From contig NHDV01000006.1 in the NCBI GenBank assembly GCA_002167525.1, positions 1 to 56,399 of the forward strand: a stretch of 56,399 nt of DNA, given 5' to 3'. Shown here piece by piece: positions 26,454 to 34,032 of this stretch. Below the pieces are notes generated by a model. The model saw nothing but the letters and a program-made list of their open reading frames with translations. It did no database searches and had not been told where the DNA came from. Made by a program: the position numbers and the translations under genes. The DNA comes from Flavobacteriaceae bacterium TMED68. GTDB taxonomy: Bacteria; Bacteroidota; Bacteroidia; Flavobacteriales; Flavobacteriaceae. The first letter of the stretch is position 1; every line of letters begins with the position of its first letter.

Positions 26454-27274
26454 TGATTATTGTTGATGTAATGGGTGGATATGGAAATCAGCTATTTCAA
26501 ATTTGCCTTGCTTTATTTTTTAAAAAACACGGTCACAACCCAAAGCTTTACGCTTTTAAAAATCATGATTATGACGATCATAATTTTTATATTGTAAATG
26601 AAAAAAATTTTGGATTAAAAACTTATAGTTTTACAGGCGAGAAAATTTTAAAAAAAATAAAAAACTTTAAAAAGATTGAAGATCGTTTTTTTGCAGTAAT
26701 TAAAGAAGATAAAATTAACGAAATAAAAAATTTGGATTTTAACAATAATAAATTAGTCACAAGTTTTAATGGTTTTTGGCAAGATAAATATTTTGTTGAT
26801 GAAGTATATGAGGAATTCTATAAAGGAATAACAAAAACAAAAGCAGTTAAAAATTCATTAGATTTGCCAGTTAAAAATGGTTCAACGATGCTTCATATAA
26901 GGAGAGGTGATCATCAAGACTACTTGCCTCTAAAGTATTACACAGATTCAATTGCTTCTGCAAGATCTGTTATTAAAGATTTTAGTTTAGACATTTTTAC
27001 TGATGATAAAAAGTGGGTTCTTTCTCAGGATGAATTCAAAATGGCAGATAATGTATTTGGACCATCAGACTCTTTTCAGTCAGCAAAAGCTACAATTCAT
27101 ACATTTTCACAAATGCTTAACTATGAAAACTTTATTATTAGCAATAGTACCTATAGCTGGTGGGCAGCACGAATAGGAGAAAAGAGCAATTCTGCTATTT
27201 TCTATCCTTACCCACATTGGATAGGCTTTCAGCCAGACATATATTACGATAACTGGATAAAAGTTAAACGTTAG
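26453..27274 (+). CDS. GT11 family fucosyltransferase-like enzyme, copy 2
   Basis: A 273-residue paralogue of the GT11 gene at 23901. It has GGYGNQLFQ (8-16), HIRRGDH (148-154), DIFTDDKKWVLSQ and MLNYENFIISNSTYSWWAAR (221-240). The aromatic after the HxRRGD motif is replaced by His, though the RRGD core is intact. It likely adds L-fucose or L-galactose. It starts within the stop of the preceding GT gene (TAATG) and its 3' end overlaps the exostosin-like gene by 11 bp, tail to tail. The two GT11 copies are clearly diverged, suggesting two different linkages. Confidence 0.9.
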   Translation: MIIVDVMGGYGNQLFQICLALFFKKHGHNPKLYAFKNHDYDDHNFYIVNEKNFGLKTYSFTGEKILKKIKNFKKIEDRFFAVIKEDKINEIKNLDFNNNKLVTSFNGFWQDKYFVDEVYEEFYKGITKTKAVKNSLDLPVKNGSTMLHIRRGDHQDYLPLKYYTDSIASARSVIKDFSLDIFTDDKKWVLSQDEFKMADNVFGPSDSFQSAKATIHTFSQMLNYENFIISNSTYSWWAARIGEKSNSAIFYPYPHWIGFQPDIYYDNWIKVKR

Positions 27275-28232
27275 TAGACTTCTCTGAAATTAGATCTTCC
27301 CAAAAGTTGTAATAAAGAAACTTTTTAAAATTATTTTTTTCTATCATTTCTTTGTAAAAGTTAGTCAATTCTTCATCATTGAAATTGTTTAGATCGGACC
27401 ATTTATCTATATAAAGACCTGGTATTCCTAATTTTTCTAAATTCGAAGTAAATTTTGTTTTCACAACTATTGGAATTGTATTAACCATTAAAGATTCCCA
27501 AAATCTATGAGTGTCGAGCCCATTACCCGGAGGGCAAATATTATATTTAAAAGTCGACATATGTTTTACATATGCTTTATGGTTTGGGAATTTTTTATTT
27601 GTGATTAGTTTATTTTTATTTACAATTTCTTGAACTGTTAATCGCTCTTTATTTGTTCCCTCATTAAAAGAAGATAGAATTAACGATGTCTTTTTTTCAT
27701 TTTGATATCTTTTAAAATGAGAGAGTAGGCCATTATTAAGGTATCTTTTATTCTCTAAACCAATTGGCAAGATTGAAAAATTGTCATCTATTGGGAAATT
27801 TAAGTTTTGACTAAACCAATGTATAATTTTATTATCGAATAATTTTCTATGATTATCCTCAATAATAAAGTCAGAATTATGAGTTATAAGTGCGTACCTT
27901 TTACTAATTTGGCCGTGAAAATAATCAAAGAATATATTAATTAAATCAGATTTTAAAAATATTACATCACCTTCTTTTACATCTTCAGGTTTAAAACCTG
28001 TTGTTTCGTCAAATATATGATCGGCCATTTTTCTAAAGCCATCTCCAGAGATGAAAGGTCTACTAGATGGTCTGTAGATACTGGGGAATACATTAATGTT
28101 GTAATAAGTAATTTTTCTTTTGAATTTCCTAAATCTATACGAAATTATATTAATTAATCTAATCAGTACTCTTTTTAAGATAGATTTCTTTATTTTTATT
28201 TCTTCTGAGTCAAAGTTTTTTCTAGATTTCAT
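27264..28232 (-). CDS. Exostosin-like putative glycosyltransferase
   Basis: A 322-residue paralogue of the protein at 20905-21939. It shares FKYNICPPGNGLDTHRFWES with a following NTIPIVV (about 227-254) and FSILPIGLENKRYL. A basic N-terminal stretch (RLINIISYRFRKFKRK) may bind the membrane. It is the last gene of the six-gene minus-strand operon that starts with rfbH, and overlaps the ABC exporter gene by 11 bp, so it is translated with it. A glycosyltransferase role is inferred from the exostosin-like motif; the sugar is unknown. Confidence 0.7.
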   Translation of the reverse strand: MKSRKNFDSEEIKIKKSILKRVLIRLINIISYRFRKFKRKITYYNINVFPSIYRPSSRPFISGDGFRKMADHIFDETTGFKPEDVKEGDVIFLKSDLINIFFDYFHGQISKRYALITHNSDFIIEDNHRKLFDNKIIHWFSQNLNFPIDDNFSILPIGLENKRYLNNGLLSHFKRYQNEKKTSLILSSFNEGTNKERLTVQEIVNKNKLITNKKFPNHKAYVKHMSTFKYNICPPGNGLDTHRFWESLMVNTIPIVVKTKFTSNLEKLGIPGLYIDKWSDLNNFNDEELTNFYKEMIEKNNFKKFLYYNFWEDLISEKSTNV

Positions 28233-29832
28233 TTATCTTTTTATCTTTAATAAAGAATCTGTTATCAACATTTGAAAATTGCTCCGGCTTATGTGTTACA
28301 TTAATTATTGTTCCATCAAACTTATTAATTTCTTTATCAAAATAAAAGACACTATCTTTGTCAAGATTTGCAGTTGCTTCATCCAGGAATAGAGTTTCAG
28401 GTTTATTTAAGAGTGCACGTATATATGATATCTTTTGCATTTGACCAGACGATAAAGTTTTTGAGGATACAATATTGTTTAATACATCTTCATTGTTAAC
28501 TTCAAATACATTAAAGTCATCTAATTTAGATACTATCTCTTCATCTTCTACATCCTCATCAACTCCATATAAGATGTTATTTCTTAAAGTATCTTCAAAT
28601 AAAAGAGGTATAGGTCCAACATATCCAAATCTTTTATTAAACTGGTTTACTGTTCCCTTGTCTCCTCTGTAAATACCCGCCAAAATTCCAATCAGGGTAC
28701 TTTTACCTGATCCATTTTCACCTAGTATTACTGTATGTTCATATTTTTTTATATTTAAATCTAAGTTACTAAATATAGTATCTTCACTTCCTTCATATTT
28801 AAATTCAAGTCCTTTTATTTCGAAAGCTAAGTTTTCATTATTTTCTTCTACAAAATTTACCACTCCATTTTTTTCTGTTTGTTTTTTGTCTAAATCTTTT
28901 AAATATGAACTTAGATATACAGTCTGGCTTATAAGTTCTGCATATAGTCCTGTCATTTGGGATATAAACTGAACAGATCTAAGTAATATAAAAATAGCTT
29001 CTAATGTTACTTTTATATTAAAAAAAGGTTGAACTAAAAGTATCGTAATTAGTAAAGTTGTAGTTGTACTTATTAAATTATGATTAATAAAAAACAACTT
29101 TGAATTTTTCCAGTTTATTTCTGCTGATTCGTCTATTGCATTATTAAATCTACTAACTTCTTCGTGTTCTTTATTTAGTAATTTAATTAAATAATAGTTA
29201 TTTAGAATTCTTTCATAAATTTTGTCAACGTTATACATAATTTTTGCATTAAGGACAGAGTTTTCTTTAAATAGATTTAAAATGTATGAAATTGGTTTTC
29301 CTAGAATAATTATGAAAAGTATGATAGTTAGAGTCAAGTTTAGATTAAGAAATATTAACGAAACTCCAAAAGTTATTAGTTGAATACTAGAATTTAAGAT
29401 TTGCATAAACGTTCTATAAGTTGCAACGATACTATTAGTTTCAGAAGATACTTTATAGAGAATATAGGCGAATGATAAATTTTCTTTTTGAAACAATCTT
29501 TCAGTTGCATCTTTCATTAAGGTTGCTTTTAGCTCAATAAATAAACTTTCTTTATTCCAATGATTTACATAATTTAGTAATAATCTAATTAAAATAAAAA
29601 ATGGTAGAAAATTTTTCATAAGATCAATATTTAAATATTCTAAATATTCATTGTCAGGAAGTTCATTTGTTAATAAATATGAAATTACTATAACAACAAA
29701 AATTTCCAAGAAAGCATTTAGATTTGAAAGTAGTATTGATAGAAATATACGAATTTTTTTTCTTTTTGTAGAGACACTCCTAGATATTCTTTGTATCTTC
29801 CTTATGTTCTCAATAATTTTATTTAAACCCAT
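28222..29832 (-). CDS. MsbA/PglK-like ABC exporter (fused permease and ATPase), copy 2
   Basis: Also 536 aa, collinear with the exporter at 10594-12204: a basic N-terminus with KKIRIFLSILLSN, about six helices, then Walker A GENGSGKST (371-379), signature LSSGQ (460-464), Walker B LFLDEA (481-486), D-loop and H-loop His514. The Q-loop glutamine is again missing; the segment reads YVGPIP (404-409). Its place in an operon with rfbH, a split transketolase and two GTs suggests it flips the glycan carrying their sugar (inference). It overlaps the exostosin-like gene by 11 bp. The two exporters are old paralogues, not a recent duplication. Confidence 0.85.
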   Translation of the reverse strand: MGLNKIIENIRKIQRISRSVSTKRKKIRIFLSILLSNLNAFLEIFVVIVISYLLTNELPDNEYLEYLNIDLMKNFLPFFILIRLLLNYVNHWNKESLFIELKATLMKDATERLFQKENLSFAYILYKVSSETNSIVATYRTFMQILNSSIQLITFGVSLIFLNLNLTLTIILFIIILGKPISYILNLFKENSVLNAKIMYNVDKIYERILNNYYLIKLLNKEHEEVSRFNNAIDESAEINWKNSKLFFINHNLISTTTTLLITILLVQPFFNIKVTLEAIFILLRSVQFISQMTGLYAELISQTVYLSSYLKDLDKKQTEKNGVVNFVEENNENLAFEIKGLEFKYEGSEDTIFSNLDLNIKKYEHTVILGENGSGKSTLIGILAGIYRGDKGTVNQFNKRFGYVGPIPLLFEDTLRNNILYGVDEDVEDEEIVSKLDDFNVFEVNNEDVLNNIVSSKTLSSGQMQKISYIRALLNKPETLFLDEATANLDKDSVFYFDKEINKFDGTIINVTHKPEQFSNVDNRFFIKDKKINEI

Positions 29833-29844
29833 ATAAAATCCAGC

Positions 29845-30735
29845 TTAATTTACTATTTTTTTTTGTTTACTTTTTTTTACTAACTCAAAAAACTTATAGA
29901 TAAGGGGTATTCTTTTTATAATATTTATAGTGTATTTTTTTATTTTCATAATAAAAATCCTTGATTTATAGTAAATAAATTTAGGATTAAGAAATCTTAA
30001 AAACTTAAAAATTAAATAAAGCATAAAATCAACAATTAAAACCAAAAGATTATTGTTTAATGATTTTCTAAAATGAATGGACAATAGAGTTAGAATTTCT
30101 AAATATCGAGGGTAAAAATTAGGGCTTAGTTTGAATCTAAAATGGTAATTATTTAAATCAATTTCATTGAAAAAGGGATAGCCATTATAAAAATCTTGTC
30201 GGTATCCCTGTGTAATAGGAATTTTTAATTTATTAACTAATAGTTCACTAATAGCTACATCGTCATTTAATGAAAAATCATATTGATCTTTATTTTCAAT
30301 AAGTTTTTCAATAACATCTCTTGAGAAAAAACACCCAGCTCCAGACACAAAAGTAATTTTCTCTTCTTCAGGGACTTCATACCAAGGGTAAACATCTACT
30401 GGTCCACAAAAAAAATTATCTAGTTTCTGTTTACCTAAAAAATTTATCATATTTTCTATATCTAAATAAGTTGTTGTAGTACATCTAAACAAAACATCAA
30501 ATTCTATATTATCTATTACCCATTTAAAAGCTTTTAGACCTTTTTCATTAACAAATTCTTGTTTTGAGGAAACATTTAATAATAATGTATCTCCATGAAG
30601 AGAGTCATTTTCACCATCACCTTGATAAAAAATTGTTTTTATTCTTTCATCTTGTGCCCAAGTTTTTTTAATGAAGGGAAGAATAATATTTGAAGGATAA
30701 GAATTAGAGTTTGCTACTAAGACTAATACTTTCAA
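29845..30735 (-). CDS. Fringe/GT31-like putative glycosyltransferase
   Basis: A 296-residue protein with VLVLVANSNSYPSNIILPFI, FKWVIDNIEFDVLFRCTTTT, FFCGPVDVYPWYEVPEE, then FVSGAGCFFSRDVIEKLIEN and SLNDDVAISELL (about 147-185). The GAG-FxSRDVIEKL...DDVAIS order mirrors GT31/Fringe enzymes, where it forms part of the donor and acceptor sites. The C-terminal third is basic and hydrophobic and may hold the membrane. The start is TTG at 30735, 3 nt after the stop of the transketolase C gene, and the first strand follows at once. Confident as coding, moderate for family. Confidence 0.68.
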   Translation of the reverse strand: MKVLVLVANSNSYPSNIILPFIKKTWAQDERIKTIFYQGDGENDSLHGDTLLLNVSSKQEFVNEKGLKAFKWVIDNIEFDVLFRCTTTTYLDIENMINFLGKQKLDNFFCGPVDVYPWYEVPEEEKITFVSGAGCFFSRDVIEKLIENKDQYDFSLNDDVAISELLVNKLKIPITQGYRQDFYNGYPFFNEIDLNNYHFRFKLSPNFYPRYLEILTLLSIHFRKSLNNNLLVLIVDFMLYLIFKFLRFLNPKFIYYKSRIFIMKIKKYTINIIKRIPLIYKFFELVKKSKQKKIVN

Positions 30736-30738
30736 ATT

Positions 30739-31209
30739 TTATCTTTTTAGGTTTAAATATGAAGGTGTTTCATTATACAAGAATTTTTTTATATCTATAT
30801 CGTCAGGTATTTCAGGTTTAAAAATTTTTATATTTTGAAGCGATGAAAGCACAACTTCATCATCTGTTGCATAATGTGAAAAACCAAGTGCGCCATAATC
30901 ATCATCTCTTCCGCTCCCTACAATTTTTACTGGTATTTTTTCTTTGTTGACTAAATTTCTCAAAAATTCAAATGGTCTATACAAAATAAAGGGTGTAATA
31001 GAATAAATTATTGGAATTTTACCTTCCATAGCTAGTCCTGTTGCCATCCCAACCATTAACTGCTCAGCGGCACCTGGGTTTATAAATCTTTCGGGATAGC
31101 TCTCTTTAATTTCATCAAAAACACCATATCCTACATCTCCAACGATTACATAAATATTTTCGTTTTCTTTCATTTCTTTAAAAACTAAATTAGCAAAAGT
31201 ATTTCTCAT
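30739..31209 (-). CDS. Transketolase-like protein, pyrimidine-binding half only
   Basis: 156 aa covering only the central transketolase domain that binds the pyrimidine ring of thiamine diphosphate. It has VIVGDVGYG, FINPGAAEQLMVGMATGLAM with the catalytic glutamate E49, PIIYSITPF and RDDDYGALGFSHYATDDE. The usual C-terminal transketolase domain (about 110-130 aa) is absent. Its gene overlaps that of the N-terminal half by 4 bp, so the two products form the active site together. Because its neighbours make a CDP-4-keto sugar, the pair probably transfers a two-carbon ketol unit to that sugar rather than serving central metabolism (inference). Confidence 0.85.
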   Translation of the reverse strand: MRNTFANLVFKEMKENENIYVIVGDVGYGVFDEIKESYPERFINPGAAEQLMVGMATGLAMEGKIPIIYSITPFILYRPFEFLRNLVNKEKIPVKIVGSGRDDDYGALGFSHYATDDEVVLSSLQNIKIFKPEIPDDIDIKKFLYNETPSYLNLKR

Positions 31210-31826
31210 AGTGATTTTAAAGCCTCATTGTATTGTTCTTTTGTAAAATTTTCATAATGAGCAGAAAGACCTGTCAAGCCATATTGCTCAACAGTTGTTC
31301 TTACAAAATTAATATTTGGGTAAAAAGACTTTAATCTTTTTTCAAGATAATCTAAATCAACTGAGTCATAAGCTGCCCAACCATTCGCATTTACATAAAT
31401 TTTTATATTGCTTAAATCATTTTCTTTAATAAACTTTAAAGATTCCCAAACAGAACCTTCTGAACATTCTCCATCAGAAATCATGCAATATACATTTCGA
31501 TTTTTGTTAGCTAAAGCTCTCCCAACTGCAACAGTGATTCCCATTCCTAAACTACCAGTAGAGCAGTGTACTTTTTTTAATTCATTTCTAGTAGGGTGTT
31601 CACCCATTTCATCTAAAAGACTCTGAGCATCAAAATTAAAATGTTTTTCTAAAACAACATAAAGTGCAACAGAGGCATGTCCATTTGAAAGAATAAAAAT
31701 ATCATCAGTATTCATTTCCGAATATACATCATCAATTGTCTCAACACAGGAAAAATAACTTCCAAGATGGTGAAGTTGATTTTTATAACAAATGTCTAAA
31801 AGTCTTTTAATTAATTTTTTGTCCAT
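31206..31826 (-). CDS. Transketolase-like protein, thiamine-diphosphate-binding N-terminal half
   Basis: 206 aa, matching the TPP domain of transketolase but shorter than the 270-280 aa of usual split N-terminal subunits. Seen are HHLGSYFSCVE, SNGHASVALYVVLE, CSTGSLGMGITVAVGRAL and the thiamine-diphosphate signature SDGECSEG with N146, 28 residues after D118 (canonical GDG replaced by SDG). It lies 11 bp after rfbH and overlaps the gene for the other half by 4 bp (ATGA), so the stoichiometry is coupled. Likely a heteromeric ketol-transfer enzyme acting on a keto-sugar nucleotide. The donor ketose and acceptor are inferred, not seen. Confidence 0.88.
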   Translation of the reverse strand: MDKKLIKRLLDICYKNQLHHLGSYFSCVETIDDVYSEMNTDDIFILSNGHASVALYVVLEKHFNFDAQSLLDEMGEHPTRNELKKVHCSTGSLGMGITVAVGRALANKNRNVYCMISDGECSEGSVWESLKFIKENDLSNIKIYVNANGWAAYDSVDLDYLEKRLKSFYPNINFVRTTVEQYGLTGLSAHYENFTKEQYNEALKSL

Positions 31827-31837
31827 AGCTAATCTGA

Positions 31838-33145
31838 TTACCTAATTTTACTTTTAACAAATTCATTTATTGACTCAATAATAAAATTGATCATCTCAGA
31901 TGATAATCCTGGAAAAACCCCCAGCCAAAATGTACTTAAAGCAACATCATCAGAGTTAGACAAGCTTCCCACTTCTCTATGTTCTATATTTTTATACGCA
32001 GGTTGCCACAATATATTTCCTCCAAAGAGAAATCTTGAATTAATTTTTCTTTCATCTAGGAATTTAATTAATTCTGGTCTTGAAAAAGGAGCTTTTTTCT
32101 TAACTGTTAAAGCAAAGCCAAACCAACTTGGATCAGAGTCTGGCTCTTTTTCAGGCAAAATAAAAAACTCTTCAAGACTTTTCATTCCTTCATAAAGTTG
32201 CTTCCAGTTTTCTTTTCTTCTTTTTATAAAATATTCTGCTTTATCTAATTGAGAAACACCGATTGAGGTTTGCAAGTCAGTTAATTTTAAATTGTATCCT
32301 ATGTGGGAATAAATATATTTGTGATCATATCCATATGGCAAATTACCCAGTTCCCAATCATAACGCCTATTGCAGGTATCCGACTCACCCGGTGCACACC
32401 AGCAATCTCTACCCCAATCTCTTATTGACTCTAAAACCTTTTTAATTACACCGTTCTCAGTTACTACAGCACCACCCTCGCCCATAGTTATATGATGAGC
32501 AGGATAGAAACTATAGGTACCCATTTCTCCAAATGTTCCTGTAAACTTATCATCATATTTTGAACCCAGTGCATCACATGAGTCTTCAATTAAAAATAAA
32601 TCATTTTCTTTGCAAAAATTTGTTACTGCTTTTAAATTAAATGGATTTCCTAAAGTGTGTGCAAGCATGACAGCTTTAGTTTTTTCAGATAATGCATCTT
32701 CTAAATTATCAATCTTTATATTATATGTACCCAACTCACAATCAAGAAAAACAGGAATACAACCGTTTTGAATAATAGGGTTAATAGTTGTAGGAAATCC
32801 TGAAGCAACAGTGATAACTTCATCCCCTTTTTTTATAGCCCTATCTTTTAGTTTGTGGGATGTTAAAGCAGTAAATGCCAAAAGGTTTGCTGAGGAACCA
32901 GAATTAACTGGTACGGTGTGTTTTATATTTAAAAAGTTTGAAAATTTTTCCTCAAAAAGATCAGTAAATCTTCCTTCTGTCAACCAAAAATCAAGTGATG
33001 CATCAATCAAAGATTCTATATCTTTGTAATCAAAAGATCTTCCGCTTACTGGAACTGGCGAAACCCCAGGAGTAAACTCTTCTTCAGGAAATTCTTCTTC
33101 ATAGTGATCTTTAACTAATTGGATTATTTTTTTTCTTACAGACAT
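31838..33145 (-). CDS. rfbH: CDP-4-keto-6-deoxy-D-glucose 3-dehydrase (E1, RfbH/AscC family)
   Basis: A 435-residue PMP-dependent, iron-sulfur enzyme that removes the C3 hydroxyl of CDP-4-keto-6-deoxyglucose. The internal aldimine lysine of aminotransferases is replaced by His in YPAHHITMGEGG (H217/H218), the E1 hallmark. The [2Fe-2S] ligands fit C-X57-C-X1-C-X7-C exactly: C190, C248, C250, C258. The ATG at 33145 (MSVRKKII) is chosen because a longer frame to 33322 has a non-homologous hydrophobic leader overlapping rfbF. First gene of the minus-strand operon rfbH, transketolase halves, GT31-like, ABC exporter, exostosin-like. Its usual flavin/iron-sulfur reductase partner (E3) is not in the window. 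Confidence 0.95.
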   Translation of the reverse strand: MSVRKKIIQLVKDHYEEEFPEEEFTPGVSPVPVSGRSFDYKDIESLIDASLDFWLTEGRFTDLFEEKFSNFLNIKHTVPVNSGSSANLLAFTALTSHKLKDRAIKKGDEVITVASGFPTTINPIIQNGCIPVFLDCELGTYNIKIDNLEDALSEKTKAVMLAHTLGNPFNLKAVTNFCKENDLFLIEDSCDALGSKYDDKFTGTFGEMGTYSFYPAHHITMGEGGAVVTENGVIKKVLESIRDWGRDCWCAPGESDTCNRRYDWELGNLPYGYDHKYIYSHIGYNLKLTDLQTSIGVSQLDKAEYFIKRRKENWKQLYEGMKSLEEFFILPEKEPDSDPSWFGFALTVKKKAPFSRPELIKFLDERKINSRFLFGGNILWQPAYKNIEHREVGSLSNSDDVALSTFWLGVFPGLSSEMINFIIESINEFVKSKIR

Positions 33146-33157
33146 TCCATTTAATAG

Positions 33158-33182
33158 TACTAGCTTTTTGAAGTAGCTAGTA
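33158..33182. promoter_or_regulatory. Perfect 8 bp inverted repeat between rfbH and rfbF
   Basis: TACTAGCT at 33158-33165 and AGCTAGTA at 33175-33182 are exact reverse complements around a 9 nt spacer, in the 104 bp gap between the divergent rfbH and rfbF genes and 12 bp before the rfbH ATG. It could be an operator for a dimeric regulator controlling both directions or a hairpin in the rfbH leader. No T-run follows, so it is not a standard terminator. No regulator gene is in the window. Arms include G and C, so chance is less likely than for pure AT repeats. Confidence 0.35.
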
Positions 33183-33249
33183 ATTATGAATCTTTTAGAT
33201 ACAAACAGTTTATTGATAGTAACATTTAATGAAAAGAGGAATAATTTAA

Positions 33250-34032
33250 ATGAAAACAATAATTTTGGCAGGTGGTTTTGGAAGCAGAATGCGGGAAGAA
33301 ACTGAGTACAAGCCAAAGCCAATGGTAGAAATTGGAAATAAGCCGATACTTTGGCATATAATGATGAATTACAATTATCAAAAGCATAAAGATTTCATAG
33401 TTTGCATGGGTTATAAAAAAGAATTAATTATTGAATATTTTTTGAATTTTAATTCATTGGGTGACGACATCCAGGTGAAATTAGGAAATAATAACGAAGT
33501 TAATTTTTTTGATAATAAAAAAGAGCTAAAAGATGTAAATGTAATTCTTTCAGATACAGGATTAAAAACAAATACTGGAGAAAGGATTAGAAGAGTTAAA
33601 AAACATTTTTCTGAGGGCGAAAAATTTATGATGACATATGGCGATGGCTTAAGTGATGTAAATATCGATAAATTAATTTCTTTTCATGAGTCTCATGAAG
33701 GAATAGCCACTTTTACAGCAACTAAGCCTGAATCTAGATTTGGTGTAATTCAAACTGATGATAATAATTTAGTAACTTCTTTTGATGAAAAAGGACAAAT
33801 AGAAAATCGCATAAATTGTGGTTTTATGATTTTAGACTACGAAGTATTTGATTATATTGAGGAAAACGATAATTTTGAACAACAGACCCTTAAAAAAATT
33901 GCATATGATAAAAAATTATATGCTTTTAATCATGACGGCTATTTTCAACCAATGGATACATATAGGGAATATAAATATTTAAATTCACTTTGGGAAGAAA
34001 ATAAAGCTCCATGGAAAATTTGGAATGACTGA
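33250..34032 (+). CDS. rfbF: Glucose-1-phosphate cytidylyltransferase
   Basis: A 260-residue nucleotidyltransferase making CDP-glucose from CTP and glucose 1-phosphate. It opens with TIILAGGFGSRMREET, then YKPKPMVEIGNKPILWHIM, TGLKTNTGERIRRVKKH, FMMTYGDGLSDV (metal Asp), ATKPESRFGVI, NCGFMILDYEVFDYI and DGYFQPMDTYREYKYLNSLW, the standard RfbF order and length (about 257). AGAGGA lies 9 nt before the ATG. It starts the divergent plus-strand run opposite rfbH and overlaps rfbG by 8 bp. With rfbG and rfbH it forms the entry to CDP-3,6-dideoxyhexoses. Confidence 0.96.
   Translation: MKTIILAGGFGSRMREETEYKPKPMVEIGNKPILWHIMMNYNYQKHKDFIVCMGYKKELIIEYFLNFNSLGDDIQVKLGNNNEVNFFDNKKELKDVNVILSDTGLKTNTGERIRRVKKHFSEGEKFMMTYGDGLSDVNIDKLISFHESHEGIATFTATKPESRFGVIQTDDNNLVTSFDEKGQIENRINCGFMILDYEVFDYIEENDNFEQQTLKKIAYDKKLYAFNHDGYFQPMDTYREYKYLNSLWEENKAPWKIWND

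Noticed and set aside
30739..31826. The transketolase halves as remnants of a decayed housekeeping transketolase
   Set aside because: Both keep their catalytic residues, clean starts and a 4 bp coupling overlap; the short lengths look like a designed minimal form rather than decay.
33146..33322. An extension of the rfbH reading frame by 59 codons at its 5' end
   Set aside because: The extra residues are a Cys/Phe-rich stretch unlike any RfbH, they overlap the divergent rfbF coding region, and the family N-terminus (MSVRKKII) fits the ATG at 33145.
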